Positions 1 through 9,083 of a stretch of 64,000 nucleotides of DNA are shown in pieces. Source of the stretch: Chlamydiales bacterium (GTDB lineage: Bacteria > Chlamydiota > Chlamydiia > Chlamydiales > JAAKFR01); assembly GCA_020831465.1 (NCBI GenBank), contig JAFIGI010000025.1, forward strand, positions 1 through 64,000. The letters run 5' to 3'. Within the stretch, counting starts at the first letter, position 1. Each line of letters begins with the position of its first letter. The notes below the pieces were generated by a model. It did not search any database and was not told the origin of the DNA. It saw only the letters and a list, made by a program, of their open reading frames with translations. The position numbers were made by a program, and so were the translations under genes.

Positions 1-1
1 G

Positions 2-1063
2 TCCGGCTTGTCTGACGAGGAAGTGGTTAAAGTTTGGGTTGAAAACCCCTATTGGCAGTTATTTTGTGGTTATGATTTCCTTCAATGGAAATTCCCTTTG
101 CATCCCTCATCTTTGTCTCGATGGAGATCGCGTTTGGGTAAACAAGGAATGCATAAGATTCTGCGAGAAACCATCCGCTCAGCACTAGCCGGTGATGTGA
201 TCCGGCCATCCGATATGACTTCAGTTATTGTAGATACAACCGTCATGCCTAAAAATATTGCCTTTCCTACCGATTCTCGCCTTTATTACAAGAGCTTGCT
301 CTCTTTAACGCGTTTTTCTAAACGTTTTAAAATCAAACTCAGACAAAGTTATGCCTTTCTTGCTAAGAGGAGTTTGCGACTTGTTTCAAGATATGCTCAC
401 TCCAGAAAAATGAAGCAAGCGCGCCGGGAAACTAGACGGCTGAAAACGTATTTTGGACGGGTGCTTCGCGAAGTCGAACGACATGTGGCGCACGATGCAG
501 AACTTCAAAAGATAGCCGCCTCGTGGTTGGATGATCTGAGAAAGATCTTTGAACAACAACGCAGCGATTCACCTAAAATTTACAGCGTTCATGAGCCGCA
601 AGTCGAGTGTATTTCGAAAGGCAAGGCTCACAAAAAATATGAGTTTGGATGCAAGGTTTCCATTTTAGTCACTCATAAACAAGGGATTGTTTTGAGTTCA
701 GAAGCCTTGCATGGAAATCCTTTTGATGGACATACGCTGAAACAAGCCATTGAAGATGCCCAGAATAACGGCGGTACGAGCATTCATCGTTTATTTGTCG
801 ATAAGAGGTATCGAGGACACGGAATCAAGGACAAGGAAGTCTTTATCTCCGGCAAAAAGAAATTGACGGCTCATTTCAAGCGTTTATTGAAAAGGCGTCA
901 GGCTATCGAGCCGATGATCGGCCACATGAAGAGCGATGGCAAATTGGATAGAAATTACCTGAAAGGCAGAGAAGGTGATTGTTTTAATGCAATTTTGTGT
1001 GGGATCGGACACAATATCAGGCTTATTCTCAACCACCTTTTCAGAACTGCCCAAAAAGCTTAA
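2..1063 (+). CDS. IS5-like transposase, 5' end cut by window edge
   Basis: DDE transposase that would catalyse cut-and-paste movement of its insertion sequence. The frame is open from base 2, and the visible N-terminus (LSDEEVVKVWVENPYWQ) is an internal part of the usual N-terminal DNA-binding region, so the true start lies upstream and the TTG at 8 is not credible. Acidic residues fit a DDE triad: DTTV (codon near 232), GNPFDGHTL (near 725) and IEPMIGHMK (near 908), with the usual YRGH and NYLKG motifs near the end. The stop is intact and no frameshift is visible in the remaining 354 codons, so the copy may be functional. Assignment to the IS5 group is from recalled family motifs. Confidence 0.85.
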   Translation, partial: SGLSDEEVVKVWVENPYWQLFCGYDFLQWKFPLHPSSLSRWRSRLGKQGMHKILRETIRSALAGDVIRPSDMTSVIVDTTVMPKNIAFPTDSRLYYKSLLSLTRFSKRFKIKLRQSYAFLAKRSLRLVSRYAHSRKMKQARRETRRLKTYFGRVLREVERHVAHDAELQKIAASWLDDLRKIFEQQRSDSPKIYSVHEPQVECISKGKAHKKYEFGCKVSILVTHKQGIVLSSEALHGNPFDGHTLKQAIEDAQNNGGTSIHRLFVDKRYRGHGIKDKEVFISGKKKLTAHFKRLLKRRQAIEPMIGHMKSDGKLDRNYLKGREGDCFNAILCGIGHNIRLILNHLFRTAQKA

Positions 1064-1404
1064 GAGCACGTATTTCCCTGAGATCCAATAGGTTTGATCC
1101 TGTCCTGAAATAGCCGGTTTTTCAAAAAAAATACCGGTTTCCAGGTATTTTCCCTGCCTTTGTGAGCTCAAACATCGCAATGTAGCGCAAAAGGTGAAAT
1201 TCTGAATCAAATCCCGCCGAATTTATTCGAAAATCGCCTCTTTTTCAGGGTCGACTAGTCTGTTTACCCCTAGATTGACAAATTGGGAGACTGCAGGCAC
1301 TTGAAATTTGGTTCATGGTAGACTCAATTTTAATGATTTAATTTGTACTGATAATATCATTTCTAAATTAAGAAAATGTTAATACCTAACTGATTTTGCT
1401 ATAG
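1064..1404. other. non-coding tail of the IS element and spacer
   Basis: No credible gene. The segment 1241-1258 (ending gggtcgactag) looks like the outer end of the insertion sequence, but the matching left end lies outside the window so it cannot be confirmed. A small hairpin (aaaatacc/ggtatttt, 1128-1151) lies between. From about 1320 the base composition turns AT-rich, and at 1388-1403 there is a solo copy of the dispersed repeat described separately. Confidence 0.4.
1388..1403 (-). repeat. solo copy of TATAGCAGAATCAGTT repeat end
   Basis: On the minus strand this reads tatagcaaaatcagtt, one mismatch from the terminal sequence of the palindromic element at 17791-17955. It sits one base beyond the stop codon of the anion transporter gene. 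Probably a remnant end of that element family. Confidence 0.5.
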
Positions 1405-2769
1405 CTACAAGCCCATGACAAGGGGAATGATCCAGTAAAACCCGAGAAAGATCATCAGGAGGGCGATGAGGCTAATCACCGTTCCCCCCTTGATGATGTC
1501 GGCGCTCTCCAAATAGCCCGTCATATAGGCTAAAACGTTCGGTGGAGTGGAGATCGGCAAGACCATGCCGGTCGTGCAGACAAAGGCAATCGTGATGGCG
1601 ATGACCACTTTGTCAACTCCTTCAACCCCCAATGCGATGGGTAAAAGAAGACTCGCAGTCGCGGTGTTGCTCATGAAGGCGGAGAAGAGATAGGCAATGA
1701 CTGAGAAGAGAATGATGAGTAAAAATTCGGGCTGGTCGAAGAAACGAAAACCAAGTAGCCAATTTCCAAGATCAGTTTTTTCTGCTGCGACCCCTAGAGC
1801 AAGTCCTCCCCACATTAGGATCAAGACATCCCAATCGAGAGTTTTAATATCCTCTTTCACTAAAAGGCGGCTCGCCAAGAGGGTTCCGGCACAGAGAAGG
1901 GCCGTGACCGCCTCGGGAATCTCGTGAAGGGGTGAGGTTACAAAAAGAATGATCGTTCCGCACGCAACGATGAGAACCTCTTTGCCCTTTTTGGCAAGCG
2001 GCTCGCGTGGAAGTTTGAGATCGACCTCCTTGAGAGAGGTGGGAAAGAGAAGAAATAAGAGCCAGCTGGCCAAGGCGATCAGCAAAAGGACAAGAGGAAC
2101 TCCCATGAGCATCCACTGCAAAAAAGTGACATCGACGCCATAGCCTGTTAAAAGACCAATAGCGATGGCGTTGGGCGGAGATCCGATCGGCGTGCCGATA
2201 CCTCCTAAATTCGCGCTGAAAGCGATCGCTAGAACGAGGAGCTTACGAAAAGAGACCTCCATCGTCGACTGTTTTAAGCACGGGGAGAAGATCCCCAGCA
2301 TCAAAAGAGCGGAGACTGTGTTGGAAATCCACATCGACAAAAAGGCGGTTGCCAGCATCGCTCCGAGCACAATCCAATAGGGACGGGTGCCGAAGTAGCC
2401 GAGAAAACGGGAGGCCAAAAAGGTGTCGACCCTGTATTTACGAAGGGCAGCGGCAAGGGTAAAGCCCCCGAAAAATAACATGATGATGGGGCTGGCAAAG
2501 GGAAACAAAAAGGCAGTATAGCCGGTCTTGTCCATCTCCAGAACACCCCCCGGCCTGGCAAGGGAAAAAATCAGAAGTAGAATCAGAAGAAAGGAAGAGA
2601 CAAAGGGAGGAAAGAGTTCAAACCCCCACAAAAAGCCAGCTAAAAGGAAGATGGTAAGGGCCCTTCTGACCGCTTCCGGAGCAATGCCCTCCAAAAAGAA
2701 ATAGAAGAGAAGGCAAAAAACAATCCCCAAAAACCCGAGAAGGGCTTTTTTGCCAAGCTTAAAAGCCAT
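1405..2769 (-). CDS. SLC13/DASS-family anion (dicarboxylate) transporter
   Basis: Inner-membrane secondary transporter of the divalent anion:sodium symporter family, probably moving C4/C5 dicarboxylates such as malate or 2-oxoglutarate. It has about a dozen hydrophobic segments over 454 residues, the usual length. Two inverted-repeat substrate/sodium sites are seen: SNT (SNTVSALL) followed by GSPPNAIAI in the first half, and SNTATASLLLP followed by STPPNVLAY in the second. Chlamydia carries a related 2-oxoglutarate/malate translocator (CT204 from memory). The start ATG is one base after the stop of the upstream EIIA gene, so the two are likely co-translated. That link to a regulatory PTS protein is suggestive, not proof of regulation. 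Substrate is inferred from the family only. Confidence 0.88.
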   Translation of the reverse strand: MAFKLGKKALLGFLGIVFCLLFYFFLEGIAPEAVRRALTIFLLAGFLWGFELFPPFVSSFLLILLLIFSLARPGGVLEMDKTGYTAFLFPFASPIIMLFFGGFTLAAALRKYRVDTFLASRFLGYFGTRPYWIVLGAMLATAFLSMWISNTVSALLMLGIFSPCLKQSTMEVSFRKLLVLAIAFSANLGGIGTPIGSPPNAIAIGLLTGYGVDVTFLQWMLMGVPLVLLLIALASWLLFLLFPTSLKEVDLKLPREPLAKKGKEVLIVACGTIILFVTSPLHEIPEAVTALLCAGTLLASRLLVKEDIKTLDWDVLILMWGGLALGVAAEKTDLGNWLLGFRFFDQPEFLLIILFSVIAYLFSAFMSNTATASLLLPIALGVEGVDKVVIAITIAFVCTTGMVLPISTPPNVLAYMTGYLESADIIKGGTVISLIALLMIFLGFYWIIPLVMGL

Positions 2770-2770
2770 C

Positions 2771-3448
2771 TTATCCGTTTAAAGAACTTTCCCAGTGCTT
2801 GACAAAGTCGAGGAGGCGTTCTTTGGAAGGCTTGGTGCGGAAAAAGGCGCGCGTTTTCTCGTTCGCATTGATGTGAGCCACCTTCGCAAGAAGGTTCAGG
2901 TGGTGACGATCTTCGCTGGCAAAAAGGAAAAAGAGAGTATGAACAGCTTCCCCATCGAGTGATCCATAGTCGATTGGATGCGTTGGATAGACGACCATCA
3001 TCACATCGTAATGGGTATTTAAAAGAAAATCACGGGTGTGGGGCACGGCAATTCCATGCCCTAGGGCGGTCGACATCATCTGTTCCCGGTCCATAAAAAG
3101 ATCGGTCAAGACTTCAGGGTCGAGGTCAAACCGCTGCCCCATGTGGCGCATTGTCTTCCGGATCACCTCTTCCTTACTCTCTCCCGAGACGCCATCCAAG
3201 ACCTCTCCCCGGTAGAGCGCCCGGTAAAGGCTGAACTGCATATTTCCCTTTTGAGGCTGCTCTTCAGACTCTTCTTCAAAATTGCCCTCAAGCTTCTGCT
3301 GAATTAGCCAATCTTCAATCTCGCAGCGGCTGAATCGGTATTGGCGATTGATGCGGTATGCGGGAATCTTCCCATCGGCCAGCCAGCGGCGGACCGTTGT
3401 TTCAGAAATGTTCAGTAACTCGGCTACATCTCTAATTTTTAAATCCAC
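2771..3448 (-). CDS. ptsN: EIIA-Ntr-like PTS protein with N-terminal helix-turn-helix
   Basis: Two-domain regulator. Residues about 1-60 are an excisionase/MerR-like helix-turn-helix (VAELLNISETTVRRWLADGKIPAYRI). Residues about 75-220 are a PTS EIIA type-2 (fructose/Ntr) domain with the phospho-acceptor histidine in GIAVPHTRD. This architecture matches the second ptsN of Chlamydia (CT290 from memory). It would receive phosphate from HPr (gene at 25688-25975) and may couple PTS phosphorylation to DNA binding; that role is inference. It lies one base after the stop of the plain EIIA gene and directly before the anion transporter, in an apparent dut-ptsN-ptsN-transporter operon. Confidence 0.9.
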   Translation of the reverse strand: MDLKIRDVAELLNISETTVRRWLADGKIPAYRINRQYRFSRCEIEDWLIQQKLEGNFEEESEEQPQKGNMQFSLYRALYRGEVLDGVSGESKEEVIRKTMRHMGQRFDLDPEVLTDLFMDREQMMSTALGHGIAVPHTRDFLLNTHYDVMMVVYPTHPIDYGSLDGEAVHTLFFLFASEDRHHLNLLAKVAHINANEKTRAFFRTKPSKERLLDFVKHWESSLNG

Positions 3449-3449
3449 C

Positions 3450-3947
3450 CTATATCCCCCTAAAAAGGGCTATAATGTCTTCCGGTTTGGTCAATTGCAA
3501 GATTTTTTTTCTACGCTCCTCATCCTTGATAGCCAAAGTCAACCTGGAGAGCAGCTGAAGATACTCTGTCTGTTTGTCATCTGGCCCGCCGATCATAAAG
3601 ACAAGACGGACGGGAACTCCGTCGAGAGCTTCCCATGCAATCCCCTTGCGATGGATGCCGATGGCAATAAAGAAGGTATCGTAACCCGGTAGTTTAGCAT
3701 GGGGGACCGCTACTCCCATCCCAATCCCGGTAGAGACGATCTGTTCCCGCTCCAAAATCGCTTGATAGAAAGCCTCTTTCTCTTTCAATTTCCCTTGCTC
3801 GTCGAGCAAGTCGACAAGCGAACGGAGGGCGGCATCCCGGCTCTCAACCTCTAGCAATTTGACCAACGAGGGATTGAGGTATTTTGAAATCAATAAATGG
3901 GGGCCGTTTCGCTTTTGTTGCTGCTTCGATGGAAACATTTTTCTCAA
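3450..3947 (-). CDS. ptsN: PTS EIIA-Ntr protein
   Basis: Single-domain EIIA of the nitrogen-type PTS, 165 residues, close to the usual size. The active-site histidine lies in [11 protein letters not shown], and the [12 protein letters not shown] helix is typical. It is expected to accept phosphate from phospho-HPr and act as a regulator, since no EIIB or EIIC permease is present in this window. The start overlaps the stop of dut by 4 bp (ATGA type), so translation is probably coupled. Corresponds to ptsN_1 of Chlamydia by order. Confidence 0.92.
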   Translation of the reverse strand: MRKMFPSKQQQKRNGPHLLISKYLNPSLVKLLEVESRDAALRSLVDLLDEQGKLKEKEAFYQAILEREQIVSTGIGMGVAVPHAKLPGYDTFFIAIGIHRKGIAWEALDGVPVRLVFMIGGPDDKQTEYLQLLSRLTLAIKDEERRKKILQLTKPEDIIALFRGI

Positions 3948-4387
3948 TGCACTCCTGTGTGTCCAAAGCCTCCGCTGCCGCGTCCGCTTGGGAGAAGAGC
4001 ATCGACTTTTATAAAGCGCGCTCTCACAAGAGGCGCCACAACGATTTGGGCGACGCGCATCCCCGGCTCGACGATAAAATCATCATGTCCATGATTGATC
4101 AGAATCACTTTGAGCTCACCGCGATAATCGGAGTCGATCGTACCGGGGGTGTTGAGAACCGTTATTTGATGTTTAAAGGCGAGCCCGCTTCGGGGACGCA
4201 CCTGGATTTCATAGCCTTGGGGAATCTCGAAAAAAAGCCCTGTTGGGACGAGAGCTGATTGACCCGAAGGAATCGTTAAAGGAATGTTTAAATCGGCACG
4301 CACATCGGCGCCGGCTGCACCCTCGGAAGCGTACTCAGGGAGATCTTCCCTATCGGTTATAAGAGGAATTTCAACATTTTGTTCCAT
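3944..4387 (-). CDS. dut: dUTPase
   Basis: Deoxyuridine 5'-triphosphate nucleotidohydrolase: hydrolyses dUTP to dUMP and pyrophosphate, keeping uracil out of DNA and supplying dUMP. At 147 residues it is a normal trimeric dUTPase. All five motifs are present in order: [18 protein letters not shown], the catalytic-Asp motif [18 protein letters not shown] and the C-terminal P-loop-like arm [10 protein letters not shown]. It starts 20 bp after the accD stop and overlaps ptsN by 4 bp. Confidence 0.97.
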   Translation of the reverse strand: MEQNVEIPLITDREDLPEYASEGAAGADVRADLNIPLTIPSGQSALVPTGLFFEIPQGYEIQVRPRSGLAFKHQITVLNTPGTIDSDYRGELKVILINHGHDDFIVEPGMRVAQIVVAPLVRARFIKVDALLPSGRGSGGFGHTGVH

Positions 4388-4407
4388 AGTGAAAGGATGA
4401 TTGCTTT

Positions 4408-5307
4408 TTAAGCATCATCTGTCAACAAAAACAATTGGTTTGTATGCATTGTGACGTATTCACGCTCATTCCCTGTTAAAAAATCAAGAAATTGAGAAAG
4501 CTTCTCCTTCATCTGGTGCCGTTTGACGATAGAGTCGATCATGCCATGCTTGAGAAGGAATTCCGATTTTTGGGCTCCTTGAGGAAGCTTCTGACGGATC
4601 ACTTGCTCGACAACGCGCGGTCCGGCAAAGCAGATCAATGCATCAGGCTCGGCAATGATGATATCGCCGAGAGAGGCGAATGAAGCCGTCACCCCGCCCG
4701 AGGTCGGGTTTGTCAACACGGAGATAAAGGGAACTCCGGCTTCGTGGAGCTTGGCCAGCGCAGCCGATGTTTTTGCCATCTGCATGAGTGAAAGAATCGA
4801 CTCCTGCATCCGGGCGCCGCCGGAAGCGGAGACGATGATAAGAGGGATTTTTTGATAGAGCGCGAGCTCGATAATGCGGGTCAACCTCTCCCCGACAACT
4901 GAGCCCATCGAGCCTGCCATGAATCCGAAATTCAAAACTCCGAGAGCGATTTTATGGCCGCTCAAGGTGCATGTCCCCACGAAGACCCCTTCAGAGCATC
5001 CCGATTTTTCGACCGCCCGTTCGATCCGCTCGGGGTAGGGTTCGGTATCTTTGAAGCGAAGGGCGTCGACAGACCTAAGGTTGTCAAAAAGCTCCTCAAA
5101 AGTCCCGGGGTCTGCCAGCATCTCGATCCGCTCGCGCGCCGAAATGCGGTAATGGTAGTCGCATTTAGGGCAGCAGTTCCCGTTTTGGGAGAGCTCATTG
5201 GTATGGATCATCTCGTGGCAGTGGGTGCACTTCAGCCAACCGCTGAACCCATCGGCTTTCGACGACTCGACTTTAATTTTGGGTTTATCTCGTGAAAATA
5301 AACGCAT
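4408..5307 (-). CDS. accD: acetyl-CoA carboxylase carboxyltransferase subunit beta
   Basis: Beta subunit of the carboxyltransferase that moves CO2 from carboxybiotin to acetyl-CoA, giving malonyl-CoA for fatty acid synthesis. A four-cysteine zinc ribbon (CTHCHE...CCPKC) lies near residues 25-50, followed by the crotonase-fold domain with [10 protein letters not shown] and [14 protein letters not shown]. The frame is open to a TTG at 5334, but that TTG lies inside the hairpin after sodM; the ATG at 5307 ([14 protein letters not shown]) gives the standard length of 299 residues. The alpha subunit is not in the window. Confidence 0.96.
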   Translation of the reverse strand: MRLFSRDKPKIKVESSKADGFSGWLKCTHCHEMIHTNELSQNGNCCPKCDYHYRISARERIEMLADPGTFEELFDNLRSVDALRFKDTEPYPERIERAVEKSGCSEGVFVGTCTLSGHKIALGVLNFGFMAGSMGSVVGERLTRIIELALYQKIPLIIVSASGGARMQESILSLMQMAKTSAALAKLHEAGVPFISVLTNPTSGGVTASFASLGDIIIAEPDALICFAGPRVVEQVIRQKLPQGAQKSEFLLKHGMIDSIVKRHQMKEKLSQFLDFLTGNEREYVTMHTNQLFLLTDDA

Positions 5308-5333
5308 AGGAAATGAGTATATTTTATTAAACA

Positions 5334-5366
5334 AATAACCGTCTACTTAAAAAGCAGACGGTTATT
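5334..5366 (-). terminator. hairpin terminator after sodM
   Basis: An 11-bp inverted repeat (aataaccgtct / agacggttatt) lies just downstream of the sodM stop. On the minus strand it is followed by a T-rich run (tgtttaataaaat), as in an intrinsic terminator. It would separate sodM from accD transcription. Confidence 0.7.
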
Positions 5367-5377
5367 AAAAGTAAATT

Positions 5378-6013
5378 TTACTTGACGCAAGCAGGACAGG
5401 ATTTCGCGCACTCCTCATAGCGCTGGGCCACATTTGACCAGTTCACCACTTTCCAGATCGCTTTGAGATAGTCGGGGCGCGCGTTTTTATACTGCAGATA
5501 ATAGGCATGCTCCCAAACATCGATGCCAAGAAGGGGGATTGCATTCTTGGTGCCGAGGAGCGGATCTTGATTTGAACAGGTCTCGATTATAAGATGATGC
5601 GTTGTTTTGCAGAACCCGAGCCAGCACCATCCCGAACCTTGAATCGGCGCGGCGATGTTGTTGAAAGCTTCGACAAAATTCTCAAATGAATCCCACCGCT
5701 TGTTGATCGCATCGGCGAGTTCTCCCGAAGGACGCTCTCCTCCGCCCTTGTTTGGAGGAGCAAGGTTTGTCCAAAAAATACTATGGTTGATATGGCCGCC
5801 CCCGTTGAAGCGGATAGCGGGCTGGAGCGAAATCATCGTAGAAAGGTCTTCACTCGCCTCGGCTTGGGCGTATTTCTCAAGCGCCTCGTTGAGTTTTGTC
5901 ACGTAGGTATTGTGGTGTTTTTTGTGATGTAGCTCCATAATCTCCGAACTGATCACAGGTTCAAGAGCATTATATGCATAGGGAAGATCGGGAAGGGTAA
6001 ACTTTTTGGCCAT
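5378..6013 (-). CDS. sodM: superoxide dismutase, Fe/Mn type
   Basis: Cytoplasmic superoxide dismutase, converting superoxide to oxygen and hydrogen peroxide. 211 residues. Metal ligands are the His in [10 protein letters not shown], the His in HINHSIFW and the [11 protein letters not shown] motif (Asp and His). Gly-Gly-Gly before HINH and the GSGW segment are typical. Whether iron or manganese is used cannot be decided by eye. The C-terminus carries an unusual [10 protein letters not shown] tail with three cysteines. A strong ribosome site (gaggag) precedes the ATG. Order matches Chlamydia (accD, sodM). Confidence 0.96.
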   Translation of the reverse strand: MAKKFTLPDLPYAYNALEPVISSEIMELHHKKHHNTYVTKLNEALEKYAQAEASEDLSTMISLQPAIRFNGGGHINHSIFWTNLAPPNKGGGERPSGELADAINKRWDSFENFVEAFNNIAAPIQGSGWCWLGFCKTTHHLIIETCSNQDPLLGTKNAIPLLGIDVWEHAYYLQYKNARPDYLKAIWKVVNWSNVAQRYEECAKSCPACVK

Positions 6014-6027
6014 TGTTCTCCTCAGTG

Positions 6028-6651
6028 TTAAAGTTTATCAGGCCGAAGAATAGTTGAGTCGAATAATTTATTCAATGCGTTTTGAGTCACAGGACCGATC
6101 GCTTCGCACTGCGCCCGCTCAGGAAGTTTGGCAGAAAGAGTTGCAAAGGCCTCTACGGTCGATGGGCTTGTAAAAACAAGGCGGTCGAAACCCTCAAGAT
6201 TGGGAAGTTTCACATCTTTTGAAAAGGTATCATACAAGGCGAATGGTGTTCCTTTCGCTTTCAAATAATCCGGAAGAAGAGGGCGGGCTCTAGCCGAGTG
6301 GGGATAGAGAATATGTTCGCAGGCAAGCCTTTCCAAGAGCGCGATTACACCTTCTCCGCATGCCTCTTTGGCAACATGCGCTGCCTCCACCCCGAATTCG
6401 GCCAATCGCTGCGCCGTTGCTTTTCCAACGCAAAGGCATATTTTATCCCCTCGGCCTCCATATCCAAAGTAATAGGAGACCGCTGTTCGGCTGGTGAATA
6501 AGAGATGCGAATGAGGAGAGGTGAAATAGAACTTTACCCTTTCATAAGGAAGGGGTCGTGTTTCGATTAAAGGAAAGTGTATAATTTCTTCATTTGATTC
6601 ATAACGGCTCGGATCAAGGCCGAAGTAGAGAATTTTCTTGCGATTTAACAT
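6028..6651 (-). CDS. hemD: uroporphyrinogen-III synthase
   Basis: Cyclises and inverts ring D of hydroxymethylbilane to give uroporphyrinogen III, the step after HemC in haem synthesis. The 207-residue sequence has the two-lobed HemD pattern: a first lobe with [13 protein letters not shown] and [13 protein letters not shown], and a second with [13 protein letters not shown] and [12 protein letters not shown]. These repeated SxxAV and GxxTA motifs are the family hallmark; overall identity is always low. hemC lies nearby on the same strand, separated by a small gene on the other strand. Confidence 0.85.
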   Translation of the reverse strand: MLNRKKILYFGLDPSRYESNEEIIHFPLIETRPLPYERVKFYFTSPHSHLLFTSRTAVSYYFGYGGRGDKICLCVGKATAQRLAEFGVEAAHVAKEACGEGVIALLERLACEHILYPHSARARPLLPDYLKAKGTPFALYDTFSKDVKLPNLEGFDRLVFTSPSTVEAFATLSAKLPERAQCEAIGPVTQNALNKLFDSTILRPDKL

Positions 6652-6704
6652 ATTAGAACATATCTTAATGTTTTCTTAAATTTTAAGTCTTCAAGGAGAA
6701 GCTT

Positions 6705-6980
6705 ATGAGTCGATCTGTAACCCCCCCCTTACCTGACAGTTTTTCGTTTACCCCTAGTCAAAATAACGTCACCCCAAGAAAGGTAGCTACAGTGGCGGCA
6801 GCTGTCCTCCTAACGTGCATTCTCGCCTTAACTGCATGTATTCTCATTTCCCAATACCCCGCCGCTTCTTCCGCCTTCATCACAACTTTCAGCATCCTCG
6901 GTATCGGAAGTCTGATCACCCTCAGCATTGCGCTCTGCAAACATTACAAAAAACCGATTGCCTTTCCATTCAAAGGTTAA
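6705..6980 (+). CDS. small two-helix membrane protein (Inc-like)
   Basis: Unrecognised 91-residue protein. A Pro/Ser/Thr-rich N-terminus of about 25 residues is followed by two long hydrophobic segments separated by a short Pro/Ala/Ser loop (near residues 28-50 and 57-77), then a short basic tail. This bilobed hydrophobic pattern is typical of chlamydial inclusion membrane proteins, though it is short. A good ribosome site (aaggagaa) precedes the ATG. It lies on the opposite strand between hemC and hemD, breaking the heme gene run, and its end overlaps the hemC 3' end by 11 bp. Confidence 0.65.
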   Translation: MSRSVTPPLPDSFSFTPSQNNVTPRKVATVAAAVLLTCILALTACILISQYPAASSAFITTFSILGIGSLITLSIALCKHYKKPIAFPFKG

Positions 6981-7617
6981 ACAGAGAATGCATTTCTCTA
7001 TCTCCCTTCCGTGCAAGGATAGCAAGCTGTCCTTGCAAGGGAGCCGTCTCTCCCGGTAATCTGATCCGGTTGAGATCGGTTAATCCCAAACGGATAAGCG
7101 CCGCTTCGGCGATGACAACGCCGTCGACCTCACCGCTCTCTAGTTTTGCAAGACGCTCTTCAATTGTTCCCCTGATATCGACAAAGAATAGATCTTCGGT
7201 GAGAGTGCGGACCATCTCCTCGCGCCGTACCGAAGAGGTCGCAATTACAAACGCTTTTGACAACCGCTCCCCTTTACGCATTACCAAGCTGTCCGAAGGA
7301 TCGACTCCTTTTGTCAGCTTAATCAGCTCAAGACCTTTTGGAAGGGGTTCGGGCAAATCTTTCGCCGAATGGATCGCGATACGGCACTCCCCTCTTAGGA
7401 GCATCTCGTCGATCTCGCGCGTAAAAAAGTCCGTCTTATCGAGTATGCGTAATGAAGTTGTCCGGTCGCGGTCTCCGACTGTTTTCACATAAACCGGCTC
7501 AAAAAGGAGATGCGCGTATTCGGCCTGAACTTCTTCCACTTGCCGCCTCGATAAATTGGAGTCGCGCGCTCCTACTTTAATTGAAAGCCGCTCGGATCGC
7601 TTCTTCGACACGTTCAA
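6970..7617 (-). CDS. hemC: porphobilinogen deaminase lacking domain 3
   Basis: Hydroxymethylbilane synthase polymerises four porphobilinogens. Visible are the N-terminal ARDSNLSRRQ, the catalytic-Asp motif HSAKDLPEPLP, TSSVRREEM and the domain-2 motif DIRGTIEERL/LIRLGL. The protein stops after ILARKGDREM at 215 residues, against about 310 usually. The third domain, with the cysteine that binds the dipyrromethane cofactor, is absent, and no remnant of it follows in any minus-strand frame. Chlamydial HemC proteins are also short, as I recall, so this may be a lineage trait rather than damage. The start lies 41 bp inside the 3' end of radA; no later start fits before the first conserved motif. 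Confidence 0.88.
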   Translation of the reverse strand: MNVSKKRSERLSIKVGARDSNLSRRQVEEVQAEYAHLLFEPVYVKTVGDRDRTTSLRILDKTDFFTREIDEMLLRGECRIAIHSAKDLPEPLPKGLELIKLTKGVDPSDSLVMRKGERLSKAFVIATSSVRREEMVRTLTEDLFFVDIRGTIEERLAKLESGEVDGVVIAEAALIRLGLTDLNRIRLPGETAPLQGQLAILARKGDREMHSLFNL

Positions 7618-8923
7618 TCCCTATCGTTTCGATTTGTTTATACTCGCTATACCCCTTTTTGGGGATGAGCGCCCTTTTAAAGCCCATATGGATAGCCTCT
7701 TTAAGCCGCTCTTCCAAACGGGGAACACTGCGAATCTCGCCGCCAAGACCCACCTCGCCGATCACAATTGTTTCCGGGTCGATCGTTCTGTTCATCAACG
7801 AGGAGGCAACCGCCAAGACAACCCCCAAATCGATAGCGGGCTCGGAAATCTTCATTCCACCTGCGATCGACACAAAGACATCGCGATTATGGAGTTGATA
7901 GCCGATCCGCTTTTCCATTACGGCGAGCAAGAGGGCAAGCCTGTTCGAATCGAGCCCGGCCGAGCGGCGAGATGGGGTGCTGTAGGCAGTATCGGTCACA
8001 AGGGCTTGCACTTCGATGAGAATCGGGCGAGATCCTTCAACGGTAGGAATGATGACCGAGCCGGGATTTCCCTTCATCCGCTCTTCCAAAAAGAGCTCTG
8101 AGGGATTGGGAACCTCTTTCAATCCCCCATCTCCCATTTGGAAGACAGCGATTTCATCCGTCGAACCGAAACGATTCTTCACAACGCGCATCAGTCTATA
8201 GTTATGCTGACGGTCCCCCTCGAAATAGAGTACGGTGTCGACCAAATGTTCCAGCACGCGCGGCCCCGCAATCTCGCCCGATTTCGTCACGTGTCCGATA
8301 ACCAAAATCGAAATATCGCTTCGTTTGGCCAAATGCATCAGCTCCGTAGCGGTTTCCCTAACCTGAGAAACAGAACCCGGCGCTGAGGAGAGCTCGCTTT
8401 TATAGATAATCTGGATCGAGTCGATAATCACAAGATCGGGATTGACCTTTTCGATTTGTTTTTTGATCTGGGAGAAATTTGTTTCCGACAAAAGAAGGAG
8501 ATTTTCGTTAGAGACGCCGAGCCGCCTCGCCCGCTGCGAAGTTTGGGCGACCGATTCCTCTCCGCAGACGTAAAGGACGACCACTCCCTGGCGCGAGACC
8601 GCATTTGAGACCTGCATCAGAAGGGTCGATTTTCCGATTCCCGGTTCGCCGCCAACGAGAGAGAGCGAGCCCTGCATCAACCCCCCTCCCAGGAGCCGGT
8701 CGAACTCCTTCATGTGGGTTTGCAAACGGGGTTTCTCTTCGCCGGAGACTTCGTTGACCCGGACCGGCGCTGTCGGGAGCTGGAGCTTTGAATCAAAGCG
8801 CGTTTCAAAGCGGAGCTCTTCGTAAAAGGTATTCCATTCTTTACAGCTCGGGCATTGGCCCAGCCATTTCGGTTCGCTATGTCCGCATTCGTTACAATAC
8901 CAGACCGTTTTTGTTTTGCTCAT
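7577..8923 (-). CDS. radA: DNA repair protein RadA
   Basis: RecA-like ATPase that promotes branch migration in recombination. 448 residues, normal length. N-terminal four-cysteine zinc motif (CNECG...CPSC), Walker A GEPGIGKST, Walker B VIIDSIQ, the RadA-specific KNRFGST motif, and a C-terminal Lon-like domain (SRRSAGLD, VFVSIAGGMKISEPAIDL). The 3' end overlaps hemC. Same neighbours as sms/radA in Chlamydia (CT298). Confidence 0.97.
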   Translation of the reverse strand: MSKTKTVWYCNECGHSEPKWLGQCPSCKEWNTFYEELRFETRFDSKLQLPTAPVRVNEVSGEEKPRLQTHMKEFDRLLGGGLMQGSLSLVGGEPGIGKSTLLMQVSNAVSRQGVVVLYVCGEESVAQTSQRARRLGVSNENLLLLSETNFSQIKKQIEKVNPDLVIIDSIQIIYKSELSSAPGSVSQVRETATELMHLAKRSDISILVIGHVTKSGEIAGPRVLEHLVDTVLYFEGDRQHNYRLMRVVKNRFGSTDEIAVFQMGDGGLKEVPNPSELFLEERMKGNPGSVIIPTVEGSRPILIEVQALVTDTAYSTPSRRSAGLDSNRLALLLAVMEKRIGYQLHNRDVFVSIAGGMKISEPAIDLGVVLAVASSLMNRTIDPETIVIGEVGLGGEIRSVPRLEERLKEAIHMGFKRALIPKKGYSEYKQIETIGIERVEEAIRAAFN

Positions 8924-9037
8924 AGGAGGGAATCGATTTCACAATTAAAGAGTTGACACAATCATAGCTTCTTTTGCTTTTTTCAGCTGGAGAAAAAATA
9001 TACCAGCTCTGGAATCTTCTTAGAGTCATCACATTTT

Positions 9038-9069
9038 TTCACCTCCCTACAAAAAAGTAGAGAGGTGAA
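9038..9069. terminator. hairpin between 9084 gene and radA
   Basis: Inverted repeat ttcacctccctac / gtagagaggtgaa with one mismatch and a six-A loop, just downstream of the stop of the minus-strand gene at 9084. There is no clear T-run after the stem on the minus strand, so it is only a possible terminator or RNA-stabilising stem. Confidence 0.4.
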
Positions 9070-9083
9070 TTCTTGGAGAAAAA

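Noticed and set aside
1128-1151. Hairpin after the transposase as terminator
   Set aside because: Short AT-rich stem with no T-run on either strand.
884-1210. 108-codon minus-strand ORF at the transposase 3' end
   Set aside because: Lies largely antisense to conserved transposase sequence, no family resemblance and no ribosome site.
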